Below, piece after piece: positions 10,809 to 19,589 of a stretch of DNA of 64,000 bases (position 1 is the first letter of the stretch; the number at the start of each line of letters is the position of its first letter). This stretch comes from Methylocella silvestris BL2 (lineage in GTDB: Bacteria; Pseudomonadota; Alphaproteobacteria; Rhizobiales; Beijerinckiaceae), in the NCBI RefSeq assembly GCF_000021745.1, contig NC_011666.1, forward strand, positions 1,426,001-1,490,000. The letters run 5' to 3'. The translations under genes and the position numbers were made by a program. The notes beneath the pieces are model-generated. The model was not told the DNA's origin. It made no database searches and saw only the letters and a program-made list of their open reading frames with translations.

Positions 10809-11526
10809 CGGCGACCGTCAGCCCCTCCCGCTCCATATCGGCGCGCCGCGCCAGAGCTGTCGCGCTCATATGGGTGACGACGATGCGCTTTGCCGAAAAA
10901 CGCGGCAGCTTCGCCTTCAGCGTCGGCCAGTCCATATGATACGGAACGGCGGCGTCGCCCGAATAGCATTCGCAGAGAAAGAGATCGGCGTTGGTGGAAA
11001 TGTCGAACAGCGCCTCCGTCCATTGGGTGTCGCCCGAATAGGCGAAGACGGACTTGCCGTCGCTGAGCCGAACGCCCGCCGAAGCGGAGCCCGAGGAGTG
11101 GACGACGGCGAAGGTTTCGATCGCGAAGCCGCAGAGCTGGCCGGGCTCGCCCGGCGCGATCTCCTCGACGCGCCAGGGAAAGCTCCACTGCATTTTGGCG
11201 CCGCCCGGAAAGAACGCATCGCAGGCCTGGCGCAGACGCTCCCTAAAACCCGGCGGCCCCATCAGCAGCAGAGGCCGCGTGCGGCGTTCGATAAATTGGC
11301 AGTCGAGCAGCAAAAAAGGCAGGCCGCCGAAATGATCCCCGTGCAGATGCGAGATCGCCACGGCGTCGATCTGGTCGAAGGATAGGCCGAGCCTCTTCCA
11401 GGAGGCGATCGAACTCGCACCGAAATCGACGATGGCCGCGCCCGCGGCCGAGTCAATGCGGAAACAGGTGTGCGCGCGGCCGCCGGTGCCAAAGGCGTCT
11501 CCCGACCCAACAATGGTAACTTTCAT
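10735..11526 (-). CDS. MBL-fold metallo-hydrolase (RNase Z-like)
   Basis: A 263-residue metallo-beta-lactamase-fold protein. The zinc motif is SHLHGDHFGGLPF, followed by the conserved histidine in FAVVHSSGSAS, the aspartate in FAYSGDTQWTEAL, and VVTHMS near the C-terminus. The start MKVTIVGSGDAFGTGGR is typical of the RNase Z / beta-lactamase-like group. The substrate is unknown; a phosphodiesterase or tRNA-processing-like activity is possible. It precedes and overlaps the UDG-family gene, so the two are probably co-expressed. Confidence 0.8.
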   Translation of the reverse strand: MKVTIVGSGDAFGTGGRAHTCFRIDSAAGAAIVDFGASSIASWKRLGLSFDQIDAVAISHLHGDHFGGLPFLLLDCQFIERRTRPLLLMGPPGFRERLRQACDAFFPGGAKMQWSFPWRVEEIAPGEPGQLCGFAIETFAVVHSSGSASAGVRLSDGKSVFAYSGDTQWTEALFDISTNADLFLCECYSGDAAVPYHMDWPTLKAKLPRFSAKRIVVTHMSATALARRADMEREGLTVADDGQIFCLEPLSDRAANQSVSAMP

Positions 11527-11860
11527 GAACCGTCCTGTCGCCGGCGCGCGGCCTGGCCGGCGAGAACGACGTCGAGCCGCGCCGACGCTCCCGGACCCGT
11601 CCGTGCGCCGCGCTGCAGAGTGAAAGAAAAAACACTAATCGGTTGCGCCCGATTGAAATGTGCGCTGGCGCACATGCCGGCCGCCTGCCGCTCGATTTTC
11701 CATTTCTCCCTTGCGCCGGGCTTGCCCGTTGCTCGGCCAGCCTCGATCCAGCTTCGACTGCAAACAATGCGAATGATCCGGAGAGCCGCTCCTTAATGCC
11801 TTTGCGGCATAGTGCCGGGCAGTTCGCAAGGGTTCACAGGACGAGCGGAACCGCCCGGCA
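11527..11860. other. Divergent intergenic region, MBL gene / histidine kinase
   Basis: This 334-base gap should hold both promoters. Open frames through it look like shadows of neighbouring sequence. I see no terminator, RNA gene or clear operator. Confidence 0.5.
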
Positions 11861-13417
11861 ATGACGGAAATCGCCGCAGATCTCATCGCCATCCCGCCGG
11901 CGCCGCTGTCCCCCGGGCGCCTCAGAGGCGAAGGACGCGATGGCGCTACCGGAGCAGCTGAGCGAATCGAAGCGCCAACTTTCGATCCGCGCGATTTCGA
12001 CGCCGCCCTGCTCGCCCTGTTCGCCAAGGGACGACGGTCCTCGGCCGTCACCATGGCCACGCTCAGCGCGATTTTCGCAGCGATCGCGCTGACCTGGATC
12101 GAGGTCGACGCCGTCGTGACATGGCTCTGCATCAGCCTCGCGGCGCAGGTTCTGACGCAGCTCATTGCGCGCCGGTTCCCGCAGCAAGACCTCGCGCACG
12201 CCGAAGCGCGGCGCTGGCGGCGCGATTTCATCGCCGCGGAAACCATTCAAGGCGCCATTTTCGCGCTTCTCGTGGCGCTGGTCGGGCATGCGGAGGATCC
12301 CGCCGCGCTCGCCTGCGCGGTGGTGATGGGGCTCCTGGTCGCCGCGATGAACGCGACCATCAGCCCGTCGATTCCCGCGGCGGCGGTCGGCGGCATGGCC
12401 CCTGTCGCCCTCGCCATGCTGAGCCTGCTCGGGGCGCCGCATCTCGCCGACGGCGCCGCGCAGATGATCGTGCTCGGCTTCGGCGCGCAGCTCTGCTTCC
12501 TGATGCTCGCCCGGAAACTCTACGCCAGCGCCCTCGAGGCTCTCTCCTTCCAGGCTGAAAAGGACGATCTCATCGCCGAACTTGAGCAGTCCAAGGCGAA
12601 CAGCGATCTGGCGCGGCGTCGGGCCGAGGAGGCGAACCTCGCCAAATCCCATTTCCTCGCCACCATGAGCCATGAGCTGCGCACGCCGCTCAACGCCATC
12701 CTGGGTTTCTCCGAGGTCATGAAAGGCGAATTGTTCGGGGCCCATATCGTCGCCTCCTACAAGGAATATTCGAACGACATTCACGCCAGCGGCCATCATC
12801 TGCTGATGCTGATCAATGAGATTCTCGATCTCTCCCGCATCGAAGCCGGGCGGCTGGAGCTGAAAGAGGAGGCCGTGGCGCTCGACCATATTGTCGAGGA
12901 TTGCCATCATCTATTGGCGCTGCGGGCCAAGAAGCGCGGCGTCACGATCACCGAGGCGATCGAGGCGGATCTGCCGCGCATTCGGGCGGACGAGCGCGCC
13001 GTGCGGCAGATGACGTTGAATTTGCTCTCGAACGCTGTCAAATTCACTCCGCCGGGCGGCCGCGTCCGGATCCGGATCGGCTGGACCGCCGCCGGGGGCC
13101 AATATCTCGCCGTACGCGATTCAGGGCCCGGCATTCCTGAGGAGGAGATCCCGATCGTCATGTCGTCCTTCGGCCGCGGCGCGCTCGCCCGCAAAAACGC
13201 CGAGGAAGGCTCAGGCCTCGGCCTCCCGATCGTCAAGGGACTCGTCGAGCTGCATGAGGGAACTTTCATCCTGAAATCCAACGTCGGCGAAGGCGCCGAG
13301 GCGATCGTGATCTTTCCGGCCTCCCGCATCATTCCGCCGGGCGCCGGCCTCGACCTGGACCTTGGCGCCGCGCGGCAGCGCCGCCGCGCCCGGCGCGAGG
13401 CGCAGCAGATCGCCTGA
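11861..13417 (+). CDS. Membrane sensor histidine kinase, PleC/PdhS-like
   Basis: A 518-residue kinase. Residues 63-215 form several hydrophobic segments (about five to six membrane helices), followed by a coiled linker at 225-262. The HisKA box is SHELRTPLNAILGFSEVM with the phospho-accepting His271. The ATPase domain shows the N box LNLLSNAVKFTP, the G1 box RDSGPGIPEEEI and the G2 box GSGLGLPIVKGL. The box and ATPase sequences are of the type seen in the cell-cycle kinases PleC and PdhS of alphaproteobacteria. No response regulator gene is adjacent, so it probably acts on an unlinked partner such as DivK. The C-terminus ends in an Arg-rich tail. Confidence 0.85.
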   Translation: MTEIAADLIAIPPAPLSPGRLRGEGRDGATGAAERIEAPTFDPRDFDAALLALFAKGRRSSAVTMATLSAIFAAIALTWIEVDAVVTWLCISLAAQVLTQLIARRFPQQDLAHAEARRWRRDFIAAETIQGAIFALLVALVGHAEDPAALACAVVMGLLVAAMNATISPSIPAAAVGGMAPVALAMLSLLGAPHLADGAAQMIVLGFGAQLCFLMLARKLYASALEALSFQAEKDDLIAELEQSKANSDLARRRAEEANLAKSHFLATMSHELRTPLNAILGFSEVMKGELFGAHIVASYKEYSNDIHASGHHLLMLINEILDLSRIEAGRLELKEEAVALDHIVEDCHHLLALRAKKRGVTITEAIEADLPRIRADERAVRQMTLNLLSNAVKFTPPGGRVRIRIGWTAAGGQYLAVRDSGPGIPEEEIPIVMSSFGRGALARKNAEEGSGLGLPIVKGLVELHEGTFILKSNVGEGAEAIVIFPASRIIPPGAGLDLDLGAARQRRRARREAQQIA

Positions 13418-13604
13418 ACGGGGCGCCCGATTTTTTCCGACGGGATGCCTGATTGCGATCCGCGCGTCCGGCAAATGGAAATAATTCATCGAAAATCGTC
13501 GTGATTTAACGCCTTTGTGGGCGGATCGGCGCGCGAAAAGCTGATAAAGCGCGTGCGATGGCGCGCCAAAGACGGCGCTGCAGGAAAAACAGCAAGGAGA
13601 GGCC

Positions 13605-15206
13605 TTGATCCGCACCGTTTCGGCAGCGCTTCGGCGAGCCGCCGCGCCTGCCGCACTGGCTATCGCCCTTGTGACAGCCTCGCTCACCGCGGCACGCCTT
13701 TTCACAGCGCCGTTCCTGGCGAGCGCCGCGGCTGAAGAAGCCGCGCCTGCGCCGAGCGCGGAGGCGGAATCCGCCCCGGCCGCTGCGTCAAAACCCGCAA
13801 CCGCGGCGCCGACGACGCCGCCTCACCCCCTCCCGCCGCCGGCGACGACGCGGCAAAGCGTCGACCTGCCGGGCCGCGCCCTGCGCTTCAAGGCGGTCGC
13901 CGGTGCGATCCGCCTCAGCGATGCGCAGAGCGGCGAGGCGCAGGCCGACGTCGCCACTGTCGCCTACAGCCTCGAAGGTCAGGACGCGGCCAAACGTCCC
14001 TTGGTCTTCGTCGTCAACGGCGGACCCGGCGCGGCCTCCGCCTGGCTCAACCTCGGCGCCCTCGGTCCATGGCGGCTCGATCTCGGCAAGGATCCGGTCT
14101 CGCCCTCCGCCCCGGCCGCGCTCGTCGGCAATGCCGAGACCTGGCTCGATTTCGCCGATCTGGTGTTCATCGATCCGCCGCTCACTGGCTATAGCCGCAT
14201 CCTCGCCAAGGGCGACGGCGCGCGGCGTCAGTTACTGTCGGTCGACGGCGACATCGAGGCGCTCGCCGTTGTCATCCGCAAATGGCTGACGTCCAATCAA
14301 AGGCTCGAAAGCCCAAAATTCATCGTCGGCGAAAGCTACGGCGGTTTTCGCGCGCCAAAACTCACCCGGCGCCTTCAGGAAAACGAAGGCGTCGGGATCA
14401 AGGGGATTATTCTGATCTCTCCGGTTATCGATTTCAGCTGGTTCGAAGCGGCCAACAGCCCTTTGCCGGTGATGACCCAATTGCCCTCGCTTACTGCCGC
14501 GGCGCGGGGCCTGAGGCCCGCGGACGCCAAGGCGCTTGACGAGGTCGAGAGTTTTGCCTCCGGGCCTTATCTGACCGACCTCTTGCGCTCGGAACGCGAC
14601 CCCGCCGCCCTGACCCGCATCGTCGATGGGGTCGCGCGCCTGACCGGCCTCGAACCCGCCTTTGTCCGCCGCCTGGGCGGCCGGGTGGACCCGTCGAGCT
14701 TTGCGCGCGAGGCGGGCCGCGCGGAAGCGAAAATCTTCAGCCGCTACGACATGACGATAGCCGGCTTCGATCCCTCGCCGCACGCCGCCGACACGAATTT
14801 TTCCGATCCGGTGCTCGATGCGACGAAAACGCCTTTCGCCAGCGCTATGGCCAACCTCACGGCGACAAAGCTCGGCTGGCCGGTCGATGCGCGCTACGAG
14901 ATCCTGAACGAATCCGTGAGCCGCCAGTGGAATTGGGACGGCGGACGCGGCAAGAACCAGTCCTTGAGCGACCTCAGCCAGGCGCTCGCGATCGATGCGG
15001 AGTTTCGCGTGCTGATTGTGCATGGGCTGACCGATCTGGTGACGCCCTATTTCGCCTCAAAGCTGCTGATCGGCCAGATCCCGCCCTTCGGCGATCCCGG
15101 CCGCGTCGCGCTCAAAATCTATGAAGGCGGCCACATGCCCTGGCTCCGCGAAAGCGGCCGGGCCGCCCTGCGCGACGACGCGCGCAAATTGATCGAGGGG
15201 AAATAG
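13605..15206 (+). CDS. Secreted S10 serine carboxypeptidase-like protein
   Basis: A 533-residue alpha/beta-hydrolase. Residues 1-43 are a long signal sequence followed by an Ala/Pro-rich linker to about 80. The S10 signatures are visible: VVNGGPGAASAWLNLGALGP (oxyanion region), VGESYGGFRAPKL with the nucleophile Ser244, VHGLTDLVTPYFASK with the catalytic Asp, and GGHMPWLRES with the catalytic His. It probably trims peptides at the C-terminus in the periplasm. The start is a TTG at 13605 with AAGGAGA upstream. It converges with the restriction gene to its right. Confidence 0.85.
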   Translation: MIRTVSAALRRAAAPAALAIALVTASLTAARLFTAPFLASAAAEEAAPAPSAEAESAPAAASKPATAAPTTPPHPLPPPATTRQSVDLPGRALRFKAVAGAIRLSDAQSGEAQADVATVAYSLEGQDAAKRPLVFVVNGGPGAASAWLNLGALGPWRLDLGKDPVSPSAPAALVGNAETWLDFADLVFIDPPLTGYSRILAKGDGARRQLLSVDGDIEALAVVIRKWLTSNQRLESPKFIVGESYGGFRAPKLTRRLQENEGVGIKGIILISPVIDFSWFEAANSPLPVMTQLPSLTAAARGLRPADAKALDEVESFASGPYLTDLLRSERDPAALTRIVDGVARLTGLEPAFVRRLGGRVDPSSFAREAGRAEAKIFSRYDMTIAGFDPSPHAADTNFSDPVLDATKTPFASAMANLTATKLGWPVDARYEILNESVSRQWNWDGGRGKNQSLSDLSQALAIDAEFRVLIVHGLTDLVTPYFASKLLIGQIPPFGDPGRVALKIYEGGHMPWLRESGRAALRDDARKLIEGK

Positions 15207-15225
15207 GTCGAGGCGATGCCGTCGA

Positions 15226-15810
15226 TCAATGTTCTTCGCCGTTATCGCCTTCGATAGACGTCGCCAGACCGAGAAGCTCGCTGTGATATTTCCTAAGCCT
15301 ATCGAAATGCGCTTGCATAGCTCCTGCGATCTCTCTCGAATTCTTCACGGCAAGGAAGTGCCCTACGATTTGCGAGTAGTGTTCTGCTTGTCTTGGTAAT
15401 CTGAGTGCCGGATCTCTTTTCTCCGCAATCTCGGCATCAGACATGACCTGAACAATTTGAGCAGGTTTTGTGACTATTTCAACACCCGCCGGTTTCGGTG
15501 GGACTTTTCCATTCATCAACGCTGATTTGCCATGATACTCGTGAAAGAGATGACGTTCCAATTCGTTGATCTCAGCTCTGTTAATTACGGGATAGGCCCA
15601 TACCCAAGCTATTTCCCAAACGTCAATCTGGCGATTCGCGATGATGTCGGATCGCGCTGATGTTAAATGCCTATTAACCCTGCTTCTAATGCTGTCTACA
15701 GATTGGCCGACATAAATTGGTATTTCGTCCAGATCGCAAAGAACATAACAGCCAATCTGATTGACCAGCGTGCGAACGGCCTTGCGGCGAAAAACAAGAT
15801 CAATTGCCAA
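15226..15810 (-). CDS. GIY-YIG restriction endonuclease candidate (Eco29kI-like)
   Basis: A 194-residue protein with a GIY-YIG nuclease core near the N-terminus: G20-C-Y22 stands for GIY and Y33-V-G35 for YIG. Arg42/Arg44 and His48 follow in the SIRSRVNRH segment, Glu83/Glu85 are candidates for the metal-binding Glu, and Asn100 fits the conserved Asn of Eco29kI-type enzymes. It follows the C5 methyltransferase gene by 12 bases on the same strand, the usual layout of a type II restriction-modification system. The start is a TTG with no strong ribosome site, suggesting coupling to the methylase, which would favour methylation first. Base composition is low (one sampled line is 45% GC). Recognition site unknown. 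Confidence 0.75.
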   Translation of the reverse strand: MAIDLVFRRKAVRTLVNQIGCYVLCDLDEIPIYVGQSVDSIRSRVNRHLTSARSDIIANRQIDVWEIAWVWAYPVINRAEINELERHLFHEYHGKSALMNGKVPPKPAGVEIVTKPAQIVQVMSDAEIAEKRDPALRLPRQAEHYSQIVGHFLAVKNSREIAGAMQAHFDRLRKYHSELLGLATSIEGDNGEEH

Positions 15811-15822
15811 GAATCGTCACGC

Positions 15823-17022
15823 TCATTCGGCAGCCAGCAGTTCGCCGCTCCGCGCATTGGCCGCCAGCACAGGTTCAAGAAAATTCGCGGCGAGGTGCCT
15901 GACGAGCGGCGCACACACGCCATCTCCGGCTATATGATAGGCGTCGTTATAACGTTCCGGCAGCCTGTAGCTATCGTCCAATCCCATCAGACGCGCAGCT
16001 TCGCGCGGCGAGAGCAATCGCGAGCGAATTTTGTCTCGATCAATGACCAGGATCGTCTGGCGGCTCGAGCCGCCCGCCGGGGTGCGCAGACATCCGGAGA
16101 CGTTGTCAAACCGAACCTCTGCGCGCTGGCATTTTGCTCCATTTTCATCAAGGCGCGTACGCCGGTAAACGCCTCCAACAATTTTCCGTCCAAGCTTTCT
16201 TGCAGCCTCCACCTTTGCCTTGTTGAGGGGAGACATCAGACCGAGCAGATATTTTGTTTGCGTCGAACTGTGCCATGCGACGCCCTTGGGTTCGTCCTCA
16301 ATGAGATCCGCGAAATCATGCTTTCGCGCTTCTGGCGTTTCTAGGCGCCACCAATGCCAGTTCTTCCGAGCCTGGGCCGAAATTCCCGTTTGCGATTTGA
16401 TTAAGGTTTGCGGATGCCAACGCGCATCGGGGGCGTCAGAAATCAGCGTCGCAGGGACGCGCAGATTTTGCGCGACGGCGATAAAGAAAACGCGGGGCCG
16501 ACTCTGCGGCACAAAAAGCCTTGCGTCGATTACCACAGCGCCAAAACGATAGTCCGCGTCCGAAAGAGCCGAGCAGATCGCCGAAAAGTCCTCACCCCCT
16601 CGCGAGGTGAGCGCGCCATATACATTTTCCAGAACGATGAGACGCGGCGGCCTATCTTCTGCCTTCAGCGCTTTGATGAGCGCCCAGAAAGGCCAAAATG
16701 TGCCAGATCTCGTCTGCACATTCGCTTGGGCTTGACCTAACCCGCGGTAATCGCCCGCGAGGGAGAGATCCTGACAGGGAAACGATGCCCAGGCCAGATC
16801 CGCCACGCCCGGCATGTCCGCTGGCCTGATTTTCGCAACATCTCCAAAAATAAAGTGGTTGGAGCCCCAGTTCTGAATGTAGGCTGCAGCCTTCATCTTG
16901 CTGAAGTCATTCGCAAATACGCATTGCCAACCATCGCCAAGACCGGCGCGCGCCATACCGCCGCCAGCAAAGAATTCATAATAAATGGGCGCTATCCGGT
17001 TCAACTTGTATGAATTTCCCAA
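15823..17022 (-). CDS. DNA (cytosine-5) methyltransferase of a type II R-M system
   Basis: A 399-residue m5C methyltransferase. Motif I is EFFAGGGMARAGLG (16-29), motif IV is SFPCQDLS with catalytic Cys83, motif VI is LIVLENVYG, motif VIII is VPQSRPRVFFIAV, and motif X is AYHIAGDGVCAPLVRHLAA near the end. The region between VIII and X is the presumed target-recognition domain. The frame opens at a TTG at 17022; the true start is uncertain because no clear ribosome site precedes it. A sampled line is 53% GC compared with 68% in the neighbouring cobT. It protects DNA from the adjacent GIY-YIG nuclease. Confidence 0.9.
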   Translation of the reverse strand: MGNSYKLNRIAPIYYEFFAGGGMARAGLGDGWQCVFANDFSKMKAAAYIQNWGSNHFIFGDVAKIRPADMPGVADLAWASFPCQDLSLAGDYRGLGQAQANVQTRSGTFWPFWALIKALKAEDRPPRLIVLENVYGALTSRGGEDFSAICSALSDADYRFGAVVIDARLFVPQSRPRVFFIAVAQNLRVPATLISDAPDARWHPQTLIKSQTGISAQARKNWHWWRLETPEARKHDFADLIEDEPKGVAWHSSTQTKYLLGLMSPLNKAKVEAARKLGRKIVGGVYRRTRLDENGAKCQRAEVRFDNVSGCLRTPAGGSSRQTILVIDRDKIRSRLLSPREAARLMGLDDSYRLPERYNDAYHIAGDGVCAPLVRHLAANFLEPVLAANARSGELLAAE

Positions 17023-17087
17023 AAGACTGATTCTTGGGTAGGCGGATCGTTATCAGAAACAAGAATACCGCCCTTTGGAGGATCGGC

Positions 17088-18113
17088 CTACCCCCCGACC
17101 TTGCCCGCCACCTGCGCCTCCGCGAAGGTCGCCATGCCCGTGTGGCAGGCGACGGCCGCCTTGATCAAGCCGACCGCAAGCGCGGCGCCGGACCCCTCGC
17201 CAAGCCGCATGCCAAGGTCCAGCAGCGGAATTTTCCCCAGCCGGCGCAAAACCTCGCCATGGGCGCCTTCGGCCGACAGATGGCCGGCGAGGCAATGGTC
17301 GAGCGCGCTTTTGTCGACTGCATGCAAAATCGCTGCGGCGGCACAAACGACATAGCCGTCGAGCACCACCGGAATATTCTGCATCCGCGCCGCGACGATC
17401 GCCCCCGCCATCGCCGCGATCTCGCGGCCCCCGAGTCGGCGCATCACTTCGAGCGGGTCGCTCAAGAACGGCCGGTGCAAAGCGACGGCCGTCTCGACGG
17501 CCGCCATCTTGCGCGCGAGCGCTTCACCCTCGACCCCGGCGCCGCGCCCGACCCAATCGGCGGCGCTTCCGCCGTAGAGGGCATAGAAAATCGCCGCCGC
17601 GACCGTCGTGTTGCCGATGCCCATTTCACCGACGCAGAGAAGGTCGACGCCGCCATCGATCGCCTCCATGCCGAACGCGAAGGTCGCCGCTGTCTCCGCC
17701 GCCTCCATCGCCGGCTCTTCGGTGATGTCCTTGGTCGGGATGTCGAGCGCGAGTTCGAAAACCTTCAGGCCGACGCCGAACGCGCCGCAAATCTGATTGA
17801 TCGCCGCCCCGCCCGCCGAAAAATTCTGCATCATGGCGCGTGTGACGGAAGGCGGATAGGCCGAGACGCCCTTGGCGACGACCCCATGGTTTGCCGCGAA
17901 AACGGCGACCAACGGCCGGTCGAGCGTCGGCGACGGCTTGCCCTGCCAGCTCGCGAGAAAAGCCGCGATCTCCTCGAGCCGTCCGAGCGAGCCCTGCGGC
18001 TTCGTCAACTCCGCCTGCCGGGCTCTGGCGGCGGCGGCGGCGCGTTCGGATGCAGGAGGCATCTTCCCGATCAGATGGCGGATCGAGTCGAGCGGAGCGG
18101 CGTCTGCGAGCAT
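17088..18113 (-). CDS. cobT: Nicotinate-nucleotide-dimethylbenzimidazole phosphoribosyltransferase
   Basis: A protein of about 341 residues that transfers phosphoribose from nicotinate mononucleotide to 5,6-dimethylbenzimidazole, forming alpha-ribazole phosphate for the lower ligand of cobalamin. Family signatures include KPQGSLGRLEE, VFAANHGVVAKGVSAYP, GEMGIGNTT and LDLGMRLGEGSGAALA with the catalytic Glu in the last segment. I use the ATG at 18113; a TTG at 18134 also opens the frame but has no ribosome site. It is divergent from the small secreted protein and cobS. The restriction-modification pair lies directly downstream. Confidence 0.95.
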   Translation of the reverse strand: MLADAAPLDSIRHLIGKMPPASERAAAAARARQAELTKPQGSLGRLEEIAAFLASWQGKPSPTLDRPLVAVFAANHGVVAKGVSAYPPSVTRAMMQNFSAGGAAINQICGAFGVGLKVFELALDIPTKDITEEPAMEAAETAATFAFGMEAIDGGVDLLCVGEMGIGNTTVAAAIFYALYGGSAADWVGRGAGVEGEALARKMAAVETAVALHRPFLSDPLEVMRRLGGREIAAMAGAIVAARMQNIPVVLDGYVVCAAAAILHAVDKSALDHCLAGHLSAEGAHGEVLRRLGKIPLLDLGMRLGEGSGAALAVGLIKAAVACHTGMATFAEAQVAGKVGG

Positions 18114-18484
18114 GGCGAATCTTTCGGCAGGCAATAGCCGGTCGAAGCCGGCTCATGGGCCCTCCTTAGCATGACGCCAAGAAGTTGCAGCGCTTTTGGG
18201 ATCGACTTCGGCACCGCAGCATTCGCCATCGGCGCCGCGCAATCGCGACATTTGTACGCGGCGGCCCCAAATTTTATTTAGTGAAAGCAAAAGTCACTTT
18301 CACGGAAATTATTAACAGAAACGTTATTGTACAGGCCAAGCAGGGAACCCGCGTCAAACTGTCCCGCAGCCTCTATGTTGCACTGCGACATCTACAGGTC
18401 TACATAACGTCGCAACGGATGAAACGCGTTTCTATGGAAGGAAGCGAATCCTTATCTTCTGAATGCCTATGTGGAGCACCCGAG
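18114..18484. other. Divergent intergenic region upstream of cobT
   Basis: This 371-base region includes an AT-rich stretch at about 18265-18335. I looked for a cobalamin riboswitch (B12 box) on both strands and did not see one. An upstream frame continuing into the next gene reads like non-coding sequence. Confidence 0.5.
18281..18303. promoter_or_regulatory. Inverted repeat, possible operator or hairpin
   Basis: GTGAAAG at 18281-18287 is repeated in inverted form as CTTTCAC at 18297-18303 inside the AT-rich cobT upstream region. It could be a binding site for a regulator or a small RNA hairpin. No factor can be assigned. Confidence 0.3.
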
Positions 18485-18733
18485 ATGATTAACAAATTTT
18501 CCCCCTTCGCCCTTGGTCTCGCGGGCGCTTTTGCGATGATCTCCGCCGTTTGCGCCCAGCCGGCCGCCCAGCAAAATCTCGATCGCGAGCCGACCGGCTC
18601 GATCGCCGCGCCCTCCCCCGAAAAGGACGGCGTCAGGGTCTATTGTTTCAATGGCGCGGCCCGCGACGGGACGAAGACGCAGCGCGGCTGGGTTTGCCAG
18701 CAGGACACCGGCGCCGCGTCCGACGCGCGCTGA
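18485..18733 (+). CDS. Small secreted protein, function unknown
   Basis: An 82-residue protein starting at the ATG at 18485. Residues 1-24 form a signal peptide (MINKFSPFALGLAGAFAMIS and a VCA-Q cleavage site). The mature part of about 58 residues contains two cysteines (VYCFNGA and GWVCQQD) that could form one disulfide in the periplasm. I do not recognise the family. It lies 58 bases upstream of cobS on the same strand, but a cobalamin role is only guilt by position. Confidence 0.7.
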   Translation: MINKFSPFALGLAGAFAMISAVCAQPAAQQNLDREPTGSIAAPSPEKDGVRVYCFNGAARDGTKTQRGWVCQQDTGAASDAR

Positions 18734-18791
18734 GCGTCGCTTTGCGCGATGCGAGCCTCGACAAGGGGCTAACGATCCTTGATGAGAAGCA

Positions 18792-19583
18792 ATGCGCCCC
18801 GGCTCTTTGCTTCTCATCGATCTTCTGACCTGCCTGCGTTTTGCAACGCGACTTCCGCTGCCCGTCTTCGCCTTCGAAGCCGCAGCGCCGCAGGATTTTT
18901 CTGATTTTGGCCGCGCCCTGCGCCTTTTTCCGGTGGCCGGCGCGCTGATCGGTCTTAGCGCCGCCGTCGTTCTGGCCGCCGCTTCCACTCTGGGCCTTGC
19001 GCCCCTCCTCGCCGCGCCTCTCTCTGTCGCCGCCCTCATTGCCGCCAGCGGCGGGCTGCATGAAGACGGGCTGGCCGATTGCGCCGACGCGGCCGGCGGC
19101 GCCACGCGCCCGCGCAAGCTCGAGATCATGGCCGACAGCCGAATCGGCGCCTACGGCGCTCTCGCGCTCGGCCTCTCTCTGTTCATCCGCATCGTCGCGC
19201 TCGCCGCCATCGCCGAACGGTCGCTGTTTCTGGCCGGGACGGTGTTGATCGGGGCGGCGGCGGCGGCGCGCGCGGCCGCTCTCATTCCGCTCTCTGTTCT
19301 GCCGCCGGCGCGAAGCAGCGGCGCCGGTTTTTCGGCCGGGCGCCTGCGCGCGCCAACTCTCGTCGTCGCAACGATGCTCGGAGCCATCTTCGCCGCTCTA
19401 ACGATTTCTGCCGGGGCGAACCCCTTGCGGCCGGCGTTCGCCGTCGCCGCTTGCGTCCTTGCGGGACTTGCGGCGAGCGCACTGGCCAGGGTGGCGCTAG
19501 GCGGACAGACCGGCGACGTCGCCGGCGCCGCCGAGCAGATGGCCGAGATTCTGTTCTATCTCGTTTTCGCCGCGCAGATCTGA
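18792..19583 (+). CDS. cobS: Adenosylcobinamide-GDP ribazoletransferase (cobalamin synthase)
   Basis: A 263-residue membrane enzyme (also called CobV) that joins adenosylcobinamide-GDP and alpha-ribazole to make adenosylcobalamin. The start LLIDLLTCLRFATRLPLP and the GGLHEDGLADCADA motif, with the acidic residues needed for Mg2+ binding, are diagnostic, followed by RKLEIMADSRIGAYGALAL. There are several hydrophobic helices after residue 60. Together with the divergent cobT it supplies the last steps of nucleotide-loop assembly; the other cob genes are not in the window. Confidence 0.95.
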   Translation: MRPGSLLLIDLLTCLRFATRLPLPVFAFEAAAPQDFSDFGRALRLFPVAGALIGLSAAVVLAAASTLGLAPLLAAPLSVAALIAASGGLHEDGLADCADAAGGATRPRKLEIMADSRIGAYGALALGLSLFIRIVALAAIAERSLFLAGTVLIGAAAAARAAALIPLSVLPPARSSGAGFSAGRLRAPTLVVATMLGAIFAALTISAGANPLRPAFAVAACVLAGLAASALARVALGGQTGDVAGAAEQMAEILFYLVFAAQI

Positions 19584-19589
19584 CGCGCG

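Noticed and set aside
18114-18484. Cobalamin riboswitch upstream of cobT/cobS
   Set aside because: No B12 box or the expected conserved stems could be seen on either strand by eye.
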